From assembly GCF_003002065.1 (NCBI RefSeq), contig NZ_PVZG01000001.1, forward strand, positions 682,001-746,000: DNA of 64,000 bases. Direction: 5' to 3'. Positions 24,992 to 33,281 of this stretch are shown piece after piece. The notes beneath the pieces are model-generated. The model had not been told where the DNA came from. It saw nothing but the letters and a program-made list of their open reading frames with translations, and ran no database searches. Within the stretch, counting starts at the first letter, position 1. Each line of letters opens with the position of its first letter. The position numbers and the translations under genes were made by a program. This stretch comes from Pseudosporangium ferrugineum. Its GTDB lineage: Bacteria > Actinomycetota > Actinomycetes > Mycobacteriales > Micromonosporaceae.

Positions 24992-26800
24992 TCAGGTCAG
25001 CGAGCGCAGCGCGGCCAGCCCGGGGAGCAGGAAGTACTCCCCGCCCCGGCAGGTCACCAGCGGACGCCGGACCGGCACGTGCACCGGCGACTCGCCCTCG
25101 ACCAGCACCCGCGCGTGCGGCCCTCCGGCCGTGGTGAACACGTCCTGTTCGCCGCCGCGCCCGAAGACGTTGCCGTCGGCCATCCACTCCGTCTGCACGA
25201 ACTCGAACTGGCGGCGGATGTCTCCCACCACCGCCAGGAACAGCAGGCCCCGCTCCCGGCCGTCGTCCGGCTCGCCCTCCGGCAGGTACGGACCGTACGG
25301 GATGCCCCGCCGCAGCATCAGGTGCCGGCGCGACAGCTTGCGGCCGCCGGGCAGGGTGTCCAGCGGGTTGGCCCGGCGTACGTGGGACGCCACCGGGCAG
25401 CCGTCCAGGGTGCGGCCGTCGCGCCCGCGGCCGACCAGCGCGGCCGCCGCATCGCCGGCGCCGCCCGCGAAGTGGCCCGCCACAGCCGCGACCGTCTCCC
25501 GGAACGCGGCCACGTCCTGCTCCAGCTTGCGGTAGACCAGGAAGCTGCCGTGCCGCACCAGGTCGGCGGGGAGCTCCCGTCCGGCCCGGTCCCCGTCGAC
25601 GTCCGGCAGGCCGAGCACGAACTCCCCCGGCGGCAGCAGGTCCTCGGGCGCTCCCCGGTCGTACCCCTCGACCAACGGGGTGGAGAGGCCGTCGGCGAAG
25701 CCGAAGTGCTCGATGAACGTGCCGCCGGGCTCCCGCAGGCGCCGGCCCTCGCTCGTACCCGTGATCTCGACGCCACCCGCGGCCGTGACGCCCGCGCGCA
25801 GCTCGCGGACGACCGCGCCGAGGATGTCCGGGTTCGTGGCCGACACCATCAGCACGGCGTGCACGCCCTCGGTGCCGGTGAACGGCGCGGTCCAGGGTTC
25901 CGTCGCGCGGCCGGGGGACAACGCCGGCTCGCGGGCGGCCATGCCGGCCCGGAACTCCTCCGGGAACCGGTCCAGCCCGTCCACGCCCAGGGCGGCCAGG
26001 CCGTCGTGGCTCAGGCCGAGGTGCAGGGCGCGGTTCGGGCGCTCCTGGACGTCGGCCGCGGACGTGACGCGGGGGGCCACCGCGGCCAGCCAGGCGCGGG
26101 CCGCCGGGCGGTCGGTGAAGCGCAGGAACAGGTGCGTCGCGGCGTGATGGTGGCCGTACCCGCGCAGCACCATGCCCTGGATGTCGTCGAGCGGCAGCGG
26201 GCTGCGCCCCGGCGCGCGGACCGGCGCGGGCGGCCGGGCCGAGAAGGTCAGCGGGGGGATCCGGCCCCGGTCGCCGGCCGCGGCGAGCGCGGCCAGCCGG
26301 CGGCGCAGCGCCACGGCGTCGCGCAGCTCGGCGACCGTACCGTCGGGGGCGCCGCCGAACGTGTAGTCGGCGCGCTCGCTGCGGTCGGCGAAGAACCGGA
26401 CGAAGTCCTCCGCCCGTTCGTGGCCCGGGTAGCCCGCGCAGTGGCCCCAGATCGCGTCGGCCTCCGGCCCCAGCGCGCGCAGGCCCGCGAAGAACCGCTC
26501 CGCCGGACCGTCCACGGTGGCCGTCATCAGCAGGTACGGGTGCGGCAGGTCGTCCGGCCGGGGCGCCCGGCCGCCGTGCACGACGAGGTCCAGCAACCGC
26601 GCCCGGCGGCCCCACACCGCCGGCCGGGTCTGCGCGACGGCGTGCTCCACCACGACCAGCCGGGCGAAGTGGACACCGGGGACGTGGGCGAAGGGCGTAC
26701 CGATGCCGTGCAGGGCCTTGCGCAGTTCGGCCGCGCGGCCGTCCGCGACGCGGGCCAGGACGGTCACGGACCGGGTGCCACTGTCAGGTAGCCGGGGCAT
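24992..26800 (-). CDS. DyP-type heme peroxidase with an extra N-terminal domain
   Basis: A 602-residue protein. The C-terminal two-thirds is a DyP peroxidase: FGFADGLSTP carries the GxxDG distal Asp (Asp370), SHVRRANP carries the proximal heme His (His473), and RRGIPYGPYLPEG matches the heme-pocket block. DyP enzymes oxidise dyes, phenolics and Mn with H2O2. Residues 1-200 form an additional domain (HFARLVVVE, YLLMTATVDG, IWGHCAGYPG) that also occurs as the separate upstream protein. There is no Tat signal and no encapsulin-targeting tail, so a cytosolic enzyme is likely. Its start overlaps the upstream gene by 17 bases. Confidence 0.88.
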   Translation of the reverse strand: MPRLPDSGTRSVTVLARVADGRAAELRKALHGIGTPFAHVPGVHFARLVVVEHAVAQTRPAVWGRRARLLDLVVHGGRAPRPDDLPHPYLLMTATVDGPAERFFAGLRALGPEADAIWGHCAGYPGHERAEDFVRFFADRSERADYTFGGAPDGTVAELRDAVALRRRLAALAAAGDRGRIPPLTFSARPPAPVRAPGRSPLPLDDIQGMVLRGYGHHHAATHLFLRFTDRPAARAWLAAVAPRVTSAADVQERPNRALHLGLSHDGLAALGVDGLDRFPEEFRAGMAAREPALSPGRATEPWTAPFTGTEGVHAVLMVSATNPDILGAVVRELRAGVTAAGGVEITGTSEGRRLREPGGTFIEHFGFADGLSTPLVEGYDRGAPEDLLPPGEFVLGLPDVDGDRAGRELPADLVRHGSFLVYRKLEQDVAAFRETVAAVAGHFAGGAGDAAAALVGRGRDGRTLDGCPVASHVRRANPLDTLPGGRKLSRRHLMLRRGIPYGPYLPEGEPDDGRERGLLFLAVVGDIRRQFEFVQTEWMADGNVFGRGGEQDVFTTAGGPHARVLVEGESPVHVPVRRPLVTCRGGEYFLLPGLAALRSLT

Positions 26801-27362
26801 CGTCGCGCTCCCAGGTGTAGAGGTCGCTCTGGACGTCGTGCAGGAACCGCGGCCAGGCCGGATGGTCCGGGGCCGCCTCCGGGTCGAGGTCGCCGAAGTG
26901 CCCCCGGTACGCGTCCCGCACCCGCAGCGCGGCGGCCACCTCGGTCACCGACGACTCCGGGTAGGCCGCCCAGTAGTGGTCGACCGGCAGGTCGTTGTGC
27001 CGGATGTAGCGGCGGAACGGCTCGGTCGGCAGCGCCCCGGGGAAGCCGTACGACCAGCCCCAGATCAGCGCCATCCGCCGCGGGATGACGATGGAGAACG
27101 CGTCGATGTACTCGTCCCAGGACCCGTTGAAGTCGCTGCGGAAGAGCAGGTACGCGTACCGCGAGCGGCGCTCCTGGAACGGGAACCGGGTGATCACGCT
27201 CCAGTGCGCGAAGTGGATGAAGGACATCCGCTGCAGGTCACGGCTGGGGCCGAGGAGCTTGCGGACGTACAGGACGGCCCGCAGGGGCCCGGCCCACAGG
27301 CGCGGCATCGGGCTGAGCACGGTGAGCGCCGTGCCCCTGCCCGAGCGGGCGGTGACGGTCAT
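26784..27362 (-). CDS. Stand-alone homologue of the DyP N-terminal domain, unknown function
   Basis: A 192-residue protein, first gene of the DyP operon. Signature elements line up with DyP residues 44-168: HFA (50-52 against 44-46), YLL followed 29 residues later by IWG (100-102; 28 residues in the DyP), G(F/Y)PG (106-109 against 123-126), then F-R-R-Y and a P..SV.EV...ALR.R block. No heme-ligand motif is present, so it is not itself a DyP. The ATG at 27362 follows GGAGGGG. It may be a partner or scaffold of the peroxidase, or bind the same ligand as its N-terminal domain. The homology is my reading by eye. Confidence 0.75.
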   Translation of the reverse strand: MTVTARSGRGTALTVLSPMPRLWAGPLRAVLYVRKLLGPSRDLQRMSFIHFAHWSVITRFPFQERRSRYAYLLFRSDFNGSWDEYIDAFSIVIPRRMALIWGWSYGFPGALPTEPFRRYIRHNDLPVDHYWAAYPESSVTEVAAALRVRDAYRGHFGDLDPEAAPDHPAWPRFLHDVQSDLYTWERDDAPAT

Positions 27363-27409
27363 GCTGTTCCCCTCCCAGGTCGGCCGGACGGGCCCGGCGG
27401 CGACCGGAA

Positions 27410-27415
27410 TACACT
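27410..27415 (+). promoter_or_regulatory. -10 box for leaderless LuxR-family gene
   Basis: TACACT lies six bases before the first ATG at 27422 and there is no ribosome site. The gene is probably read from a leaderless transcript in the 59-base divergent gap. Confidence 0.5.
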
Positions 27416-27421
27416 CGGCCG

Positions 27422-30148
27422 ATGATGCTCGGACGGACCGCCGAACGCGCATTGATCGACGCCCTTCTGACAGGAGCCCGCGAGGGGCGCAGCGACGCCC
27501 TGGTCGTTACCGGCGAGCCCGGCATCGGCAAGACGACGCTGGTCAAGTATGCGATCGAGCAGGCCGAGGGCATGCGGGTGCTGCGCGCCCGGGGCTTCGA
27601 GGCGGAGTCGGAGATCCCGTTCGCCGGCCTCGCCGATCTGCTGCGCCCGGTGCTGTCCGAGCTGGACACCCTGCCCGGCCCGCAGGCGGCGGCCCTGCGC
27701 AGCGCGCTCGCCCTGGGACCGCCGGTGGCCGGCGACCGCTTCTCGGTGTGCGCCGCCACGGTCGGCATCCTCGCCGCGGCGGCCGAGGAGACGCCGCTGC
27801 TGGTCGTGGTCGACGACCTCCAGTGGCTGGACGCCTCCTCGCGGGAGGCGGTGCTCTTCGCCGGCCGGCGGCTGCAGGCCGACGGCATCGCCCTGCTGCT
27901 GGCCACCCGCGACCCGGCCGACGCGGCCGAGCTGCGCTCGCCGCAGCTCGCGCTGAGCGGGCTGACCCTCGACGAGGTGGAGACGCTGGCCCGGGCCTCG
28001 ATGCCCGCCCCGCCGGCCGGCGCCGCCGCGCGCCTGCACGCCGCGACGGCCGGCAACCCGCTCGGCGTGATCGAGCTGTGCCGCGAATGGACGGACCCGC
28101 TCGACGACCTCATCGGCGCGCCGCTGATGCCGACCGGGTCGCGGATCGAGCGGGCCCTGGGCTCGCGGCTCGCGCAGGTGCCCGAGCCCACCCGCCGGGC
28201 GCTGGTGCTGGCCGCGGCGGCGGTCGGCGGCGACATCGGCACCCTGCTGGCCGCGGCCCGCGCCTCCGGGCTCGGCCTGCGCGACTTCGCCCCGGCGGAG
28301 AAGGCCGACCTGGTCACCATCGACGAGCGGCGGATCGACTTCCGGCATCCGCTGCTGCGCTCGGTGGTCTACTACGGCGCCTCGATGGACGACCGGTGCG
28401 CCGCCCACACCGCGCTGGCCGCCGCCTTCGCCGGGGTGCCCGGGGACGCCGCCGCCGACGCCCGCGCCTGGCACCTGGCCGCCGCGACCCTGGAACCGGA
28501 CGACGAGGTGGCCGCGGAGCTGGAGGAGGCCGCGAAGCGGGCGAGCGGCCGGGCCGGCTACGTCGCCGCCGCCCGCGCGTTCGCGCACGCCGCCCGGCTC
28601 AGCCTCGGCCCGGACCGGCCGCGCCGGCTGCTGCGCGCGGCCCGGTGCTGGCAGCTCGCCGGCCGCAACGACCAGGTGCTGCCGCTGCTGGACGAGGCGC
28701 TGCCGCTGACCACCGATCCGAGCCGCCGGGCGCTGATCCAGCACATGAGCGCGTACGTGCGGATGTGGCGTGCCCGCCCCGACCAGGCGCTGGAGCACCT
28801 GACCGCGGATGCCGAGGCCGTCGAGCGCGCGGACCCGAACCGGGCCGCACTGATGTATTCCGACGCCGCGATCCCGTACTTCATGGTCGGCCGGCTGGAC
28901 GAGTTGCAGGCGGCGGTCGGGCGGGCGCACGAGCTGGGCGTCCGGGTCGGCGGCGCGGCCCGGCTGGTCGCCACGGTCGCGTACGCCGGCGGCCGGGCGC
29001 TGGCCGGCGAGCGGGAGCACGCCGTCCGGCTGCTCGAGGACTCCCACCCCGAGCTGCTGCGCGCCGACCCGCTGGTCCGCGCCCAGGAGATCTGCCACGC
29101 CGCGCTGACCTGGATCTGGCTGGAGGGCTACGACCGGGCGGGCGAGCTGGTGGACCGGGTGATCGACGCGGCCCGCTCGACCGGCGCGGTGGGCGTACTG
29201 CCGCAGGCGCTGGGCATCGAGTCCGAGCTGCATTTCCGGGTGGGGCGCTGGCACGACGCCCGGGCCAGCGCCGCGGAGAGCCTGCGGCTGGCGAGCGAGA
29301 CCCGGTCGGCCAATCTGTACGGCCTGTTCTTCGCCGGCCGCCTCGACGCGGTGCAGGGACGCCCGGACGACTGCCGGCGCCGGGTGGCCCGCACCGACGA
29401 GGTGGCGCAGCGGCTCGGCATCGACTGCATGTCCCTCTACACCGGCCACGAGCTGGGGTTGCTGGCGCTCGGGCAGGGCGACGCCGCGGAGGCGATCGTC
29501 CGGCTGGAGGCGGTGCGCGCGCTCCCGGTGGTGCGCCAGATCCGCGAGCCGGCCATCGTCGGCTGGGTGTTCGACCTGGTGGAGGCGTACGTCCGGGCCG
29601 GGCGTACGGACGAGGCGCGGGCGCTGCTCGACGCGCCGGAGGCCGCGGGCGACGGCCCCTGGACGCGGGCGGCGGCGCTGCGGTGCCGGGCCCTGCTCGC
29701 CGGGCCGGCCGAGATGGAGGCCGCCTTCGAGGCCGCGCTGGCGGCGGAGGCGTGCGCGCTCATGCCGTTCGAACGGGCCCGCACCCAGCTCTGCTACGGG
29801 GAGCGGCTGCGCCGGAACCGGCAGCGCGCGCAGGCCCGGCGCCGGCTCGAGGACGCGCTGGAGACGTTCGAGCGCCTGGGCGCCCGCCCGTGGGCGGACA
29901 AGACCCGCTCGGAGCTGCGGGCCACCGGCAGCACGGTCGCCCGGTCCACCGCGGCCCTGCCCGGCCTCACCCCGCAGGAGCTTCAGGTGGCGCTGGTGGT
30001 GGGGCGCGGCGCCACCAACCACGAGGCGGCGGCGACCCTCTTCCTGAGCCAGAAGACGATCGAGTACCACCTCAGCAACATCTACCGCAAGACCAACATC
30101 CGCTCCCGTACGGAGCTGGCGGGCATCGCGGCCGGCGGGGAGGCCTGA
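27422..30148 (+). CDS. Large AAA-ATPase LuxR-family regulator (LAL type)
   Basis: A 908-residue protein. The N-terminal AAA/STAND ATPase has Walker A GEPGIGKTT (31-39) and Walker B LLVVVDDLQWLD near 126-137. The middle 500 residues are helical TPR-like repeats, and the C-terminus (about 845-905) is a LuxR helix-turn-helix (LTPQELQVALVVGRGATNHEAAATLFLSQKTIEYHLSNIY is read there). LAL regulators activate target promoters when an inducer binds. Divergence from the DyP operon suggests it controls that operon. Confidence 0.9.
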   Translation: MMLGRTAERALIDALLTGAREGRSDALVVTGEPGIGKTTLVKYAIEQAEGMRVLRARGFEAESEIPFAGLADLLRPVLSELDTLPGPQAAALRSALALGPPVAGDRFSVCAATVGILAAAAEETPLLVVVDDLQWLDASSREAVLFAGRRLQADGIALLLATRDPADAAELRSPQLALSGLTLDEVETLARASMPAPPAGAAARLHAATAGNPLGVIELCREWTDPLDDLIGAPLMPTGSRIERALGSRLAQVPEPTRRALVLAAAAVGGDIGTLLAAARASGLGLRDFAPAEKADLVTIDERRIDFRHPLLRSVVYYGASMDDRCAAHTALAAAFAGVPGDAAADARAWHLAAATLEPDDEVAAELEEAAKRASGRAGYVAAARAFAHAARLSLGPDRPRRLLRAARCWQLAGRNDQVLPLLDEALPLTTDPSRRALIQHMSAYVRMWRARPDQALEHLTADAEAVERADPNRAALMYSDAAIPYFMVGRLDELQAAVGRAHELGVRVGGAARLVATVAYAGGRALAGEREHAVRLLEDSHPELLRADPLVRAQEICHAALTWIWLEGYDRAGELVDRVIDAARSTGAVGVLPQALGIESELHFRVGRWHDARASAAESLRLASETRSANLYGLFFAGRLDAVQGRPDDCRRRVARTDEVAQRLGIDCMSLYTGHELGLLALGQGDAAEAIVRLEAVRALPVVRQIREPAIVGWVFDLVEAYVRAGRTDEARALLDAPEAAGDGPWTRAAALRCRALLAGPAEMEAAFEAALAAEACALMPFERARTQLCYGERLRRNRQRAQARRRLEDALETFERLGARPWADKTRSELRATGSTVARSTAALPGLTPQELQVALVVGRGATNHEAAATLFLSQKTIEYHLSNIYRKTNIRSRTELAGIAAGGEA

Positions 30149-30159
30149 GACCCCCGGGT

Positions 30160-30738
30160 TCAGTGCCACGCGCCGGACCCCAGGCCGCTGCCCTCGAGCT
30201 CGGTCCGCAGTTTGCGCAGCGAGCGCATCCGGGTGGGACCGATGCTGCCCACCGGCATGTGATTGATCCGGGCGAACTCGGCGTAGCCCGGGGCGTTGTT
30301 GGCGCTGAGCGAGACGAGCAGCGTCCGGGCCGGCGGTGGCAGCCGGTCGACGTGCTGCCAGAGCAGGGCGTGCATGCTGCGGTCGAGGGCCGCCCGCTCC
30401 GGCTGCGGCTCCCGCTCGTCGGGCCGGTCGGGCTGCTGCTCCAGGCCGACGACCTCACGCCGGGAGTGGCGCAGCAGCTGGAGGCACTCGCGCCGGGCGA
30501 CGGTCGCGAGCCAGCCGCCGACCCGGTCCGGGTCCCGCAGGTCGCCGAGGTGCTCGACCATGCGCAGCCAGGTGTTCTGCACGGCGTCCTCGGCGTCGGC
30601 CTCGGACAGCCGGAACGCCCGGACCGTCCACCACACCAGCGCCTCGTACCGCTTGATCAGCTTCTCGCAGGCCCGCCGGTCGCCGGCCTGCGCCTCCCGG
30701 ATCGTTGTCCGGCTGCCGTCGGAGTCGTCGATCACCAT
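30160..30738 (-). CDS. ECF-subfamily RNA polymerase sigma factor
   Basis: A 192-residue protein. Region 2 spans about residues 14-85 (IREAQAGDRRACEKLIKRYEALVWW, AEDAVQNTWLRMVEHL, VGGWLATVARRECL). Region 4 spans about 115-175 and ends in VGSIGPTRMRSLRKLR, as in sigma factors that recognise a -35 element. No anti-sigma gene is adjacent. The ATG at 30738 has AGGG eight bases upstream. An in-frame GTG at 30771 lies seven bases after a TAGCGT -10 and could serve as a leaderless start adding 11 residues. Confidence 0.9.
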   Translation of the reverse strand: MVIDDSDGSRTTIREAQAGDRRACEKLIKRYEALVWWTVRAFRLSEADAEDAVQNTWLRMVEHLGDLRDPDRVGGWLATVARRECLQLLRHSRREVVGLEQQPDRPDEREPQPERAALDRSMHALLWQHVDRLPPPARTLLVSLSANNAPGYAEFARINHMPVGSIGPTRMRSLRKLRTELEGSGLGSGAWH

Positions 30739-30778
30739 CGTCGTGCCCTTCGCCCGAGCCGTCTCACCCACCCGTTCG

Positions 30779-30784
30779 ACGCTA
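30779..30784 (-). promoter_or_regulatory. -10 box of the ECF sigma gene
   Basis: TAGCGT on the minus strand would start transcription next to the GTG at 30771. That gives either a leaderless mRNA or a 33-base leader to the ATG at 30738. The rest of the 232-base gap to the LLM gene holds a TAGGGT -10 candidate at 30924-30929 for that gene and nothing else I recognise. Confidence 0.4.
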
Positions 30785-30970
30785 GGGATCGCGGCACCCC
30801 GGGGAATCCGGGCGCGACCCTAGTCCCGAGGACCTCACACCCTGGGGTACGTACTAAAGGGTGGTGTCGGTGATCCGATCGGTTCGGGGTCGATGGGCTG
30901 TATCACGCGGGCCGTCCGGCAGCCGTAGGGTGGCCGTCCACAGTGCTCTCCCGCTCCGGAAGGACAGTTC

Positions 30971-31879
30971 GTGCGTATCGGCCTCAACCTCCCGCACTAC
31001 GGCTCGCTGACGAGCCCCGAGGCCGTCTCCGGGGTGAGCCGCGCGGCGGAGGACCTCGGCTTCGACAGCCTGTGGACCGGCGACCGGATCCTCGCCCCGC
31101 TGCGGCCCACCGACCGCTACCCGGGCGGCGACGGCGTCATGCCCGCCGAGATGGTGACCTATCTGGACCCGCTCACGGCGCTCGCCTTCGCCGCCGCAGG
31201 TACGTCGCGCATCCGGCTCGGCACCAGCACCCTCAACGCGCCCTGGTATCCGCCGGTGCTGCTGGCCCGTACGCTCACCACCCTCGACGTGCTCAGCCGC
31301 GGCCGGCTCGACGTGGGTCTCGGGCTCGGCTGGCAGCGCGACGAGTACGCGGCGGTCGGCGTGCCCTGGTCCGAGCGGGGCGCGCGCCTCGACGAGACCC
31401 TCGACGTCCTCGAGAAGATCTGGGGGCAGGAGGTCGTCGCGCACGAGGGGGCGGCCTTCCGCGTAGCGGAGAGCCGGATCCTGCCCAAGCCCGCGCAACG
31501 GCCGAGGCCGCCGATCCTGCTCGCGGGCCTCACGCCCCGGGCCATGAGCCGCATCGCCCGGCGCGCCGACGGCTGGCTCGCGGTCGGCCTGCCGCTGCCC
31601 TACCTGCGCGCGCTCCGGCAGCAGGCCCGCACCGAGGCGGAGGCGGCCGGCCGCGACCCGGGCGCGCTGCGGGTGGTGCAGCGCCTCAACCCGCGGCTGT
31701 CCGGCTCGCCGGCGGACCCCGCCCGGGTGCCGGCGACCGGGACGCTGCGGCAGATCGCCGACTACGCGAAGGCCGCCGCCGCGGACGAGGTCTTCGTCGA
31801 CCTCAGCCTGACGGTGAGCTCCGAGGCCGAGATGCTCGACGTCGCCGGGACCTTCCTCGAGCTGATGCGGGCGGGCTGA
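30971..31879 (+). CDS. LLM-class flavin/F420-dependent oxidoreductase
   Basis: A 302-residue TIM-barrel protein of the luciferase-like monooxygenase superfamily: RIGLNLPHYGSL at the N-terminus, LGFDSLWTGDRIL, RIRLGTSTLNAPWYPPVLLART, GRLDVGLGLGWQRDEYAAVGVPW and PILLAG. The last blocks match the actinobacterial TIGR03619-type group that usually binds coenzyme F420. Substrate is unknown. The GTG start follows GGAAGGA by six bases. It is a single gene with its own promoter region. Confidence 0.88.
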   Translation: MRIGLNLPHYGSLTSPEAVSGVSRAAEDLGFDSLWTGDRILAPLRPTDRYPGGDGVMPAEMVTYLDPLTALAFAAAGTSRIRLGTSTLNAPWYPPVLLARTLTTLDVLSRGRLDVGLGLGWQRDEYAAVGVPWSERGARLDETLDVLEKIWGQEVVAHEGAAFRVAESRILPKPAQRPRPPILLAGLTPRAMSRIARRADGWLAVGLPLPYLRALRQQARTEAEAAGRDPGALRVVQRLNPRLSGSPADPARVPATGTLRQIADYAKAAAADEVFVDLSLTVSSEAEMLDVAGTFLELMRAG

Positions 31880-31924
31880 GCGGCGCCGGTACAGGCATGC
31901 ACCACCACCCCGGGCCGGCGGCGT

Positions 31925-31930
31925 TACGGT
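31925..31930 (+). promoter_or_regulatory. -10 box for leaderless XRE regulator
   Basis: TACGGT lies seven bases before the ATG at 31938 and no ribosome site is seen. It is identical in sequence to the box at 14013. Confidence 0.5.
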
Positions 31931-31937
31931 CGCCCCC

Positions 31938-33143
31938 ATGACGCCACGACCGACCGCGGACCCCACCATCGGCGAGCGCATCCGGGCCCGCCGCCAGCTC
32001 CGCGGATGGAGCATCCGGTACGCCGCCAGCCGCGCCGGCCTGTCCCACCCCTCCTGGAGCCGCATCGAACGGGGGCTCCAGGCGGCCGACAACCGGTTCG
32101 TGCTGGCCGAGATCGCCGGGGCGCTGGACTGCGCACCGGCCGACCTCGCCGGCACCGGAGTCCCGGCCGCCGACCGGGCCGCCGTGGCCGCGCAGGCGGC
32201 GGTGCAGGCCGTCCGTCGGGCGCTGGTCGACCTCGACCTCGGGGAACCGGCCGACCGGCCCGCCCCCGCGGTGGACGGGCTCGCGCGGACCCTGGCCCTC
32301 GCCGACACCCTGCGGCAGGCCTGCGACTACGCCGGGACCGCCCGGCTGGCCCCCGGCCTGCTGCGGGACCTGCACGCGGCGGCGGGCGGCCCGGACCGCG
32401 GGCGGGCGCTGCGCCTGCTCTGCGACGCCGCCTTCATCGCCTCGTCGGTGCTGCGCAACCTGGGGCATCCCGCGGAGGCGTGGCTCGGCGCCGAGCGGTG
32501 CCGCGACGCGGCCGACGCCGCCGGGGACCCGGTGCTGCGGGGGTACGCCGCCTACGCACGGGCCACCGCGGCCACCGCCTGCGGCTCGTACGACCGGGGA
32601 CTCGCCCTGGCCGGGCGGGCGGTGGACGAGCTGCGCCCGCACGCGGGGCAGCCGGGCGGCACGGCGGTCCTCGGCTCGTTGCAGCTGCTCTGCGCGTACG
32701 CGGCCCGGGGCAGCCGGCGCCCGGACGACAGCCGCGCCTGGGCGGACGACGCGGCGGCGCTGGCCCGGCGCACCGGCGAGACCACCACGATGGGCCTGTA
32801 CTTCGGGCCCATCAACGTCGGGATCTGGCGCATCGGCATCGAGGTCGACGGCGGGGACCCGGGCCGCGCGGCGCAGGTCGCCCGCGCCACCGAGCCGTCG
32901 GCGATCCCGGCGGGGTTCCGGCAGGTGTACTACTACGCCGACACGGCCCGCGCCCTGGCCCGGCTGCGCGGCCGGGACCGGGAGGCGATCCGCTTCCTGC
33001 TCGTCGCCGAGCGCCTGGCCCCGCAGCACGTGCACACCTCGGCCCTGGCCCGGGAGACGACCCGGGCCCTGCTGGATCGTTCCCGCCGCCAGGCCGGCGG
33101 CACCGAGCTACGCGGCCTGTGCGAACGCATGCAGGTGGCCTGA
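31938..33143 (+). CDS. XRE-family helix-turn-helix regulator with TPR-like C-terminus
   Basis: A 401-residue protein. The HTH (about residues 10-66) reads IGERIRARRQLRGWSIRYAASRAGLSHPSWSRIERGLQ. The remaining 320 residues are Ala-rich helical repeats typical of actinobacterial multidomain XRE regulators, which may sense peptides or small signals. No target is obvious. The LPMO gene downstream is on the opposite strand. Confidence 0.85.
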   Translation: MTPRPTADPTIGERIRARRQLRGWSIRYAASRAGLSHPSWSRIERGLQAADNRFVLAEIAGALDCAPADLAGTGVPAADRAAVAAQAAVQAVRRALVDLDLGEPADRPAPAVDGLARTLALADTLRQACDYAGTARLAPGLLRDLHAAAGGPDRGRALRLLCDAAFIASSVLRNLGHPAEAWLGAERCRDAADAAGDPVLRGYAAYARATAATACGSYDRGLALAGRAVDELRPHAGQPGGTAVLGSLQLLCAYAARGSRRPDDSRAWADDAAALARRTGETTTMGLYFGPINVGIWRIGIEVDGGDPGRAAQVARATEPSAIPAGFRQVYYYADTARALARLRGRDREAIRFLLVAERLAPQHVHTSALARETTRALLDRSRRQAGGTELRGLCERMQVA

Positions 33144-33144
33144 C

Positions 33145-33281
33145 CCCTCACCCCCGCCGGCGCCGCGGGCCCTCACGCCGGCGCCGCGGGCCCTCCCTGC
33201 CGGCGCGGACGGGCCCTCACTGCCGGCGCGGCGGGCCCCACACCGCCGGCGCGGGCGGGCCCTCATTGCCGGCGCGGCGGG
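33145..33281. repeat. Six tandem 21-25-base GC repeats between XRE and LPMO genes
   Basis: Six imperfect units start with CCCTCA or a variant (33145, 33170, 33191, 33214, 33236, 33260) and share a GCCGGCGCGGCGGG-like core. The sixth unit contains the last codons and the stop of the LPMO gene. The array looks like serial duplication of that gene's tail. It fills almost the whole 119-base convergent gap and may also act as a terminator through its GC dyads. Confidence 0.8.

Noticed and set aside
24992..26800. Encapsulin-cargo DyP
   Set aside because: No encapsulin shell gene nearby and the C-terminus (LPGLAALRSLT) does not resemble a cargo-loading peptide.
30160..30738. ECF sigma factor as part of a sigma/anti-sigma operon
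   Set aside because: Neither neighbour encodes an anti-sigma protein; the flanking genes are the LAL regulator and an LLM oxidoreductase.
33145..33281. Possible CRISPR array
   Set aside because: Units are 21-25 bases with no unique spacers and no cas genes; it is a simple tandem repeat.
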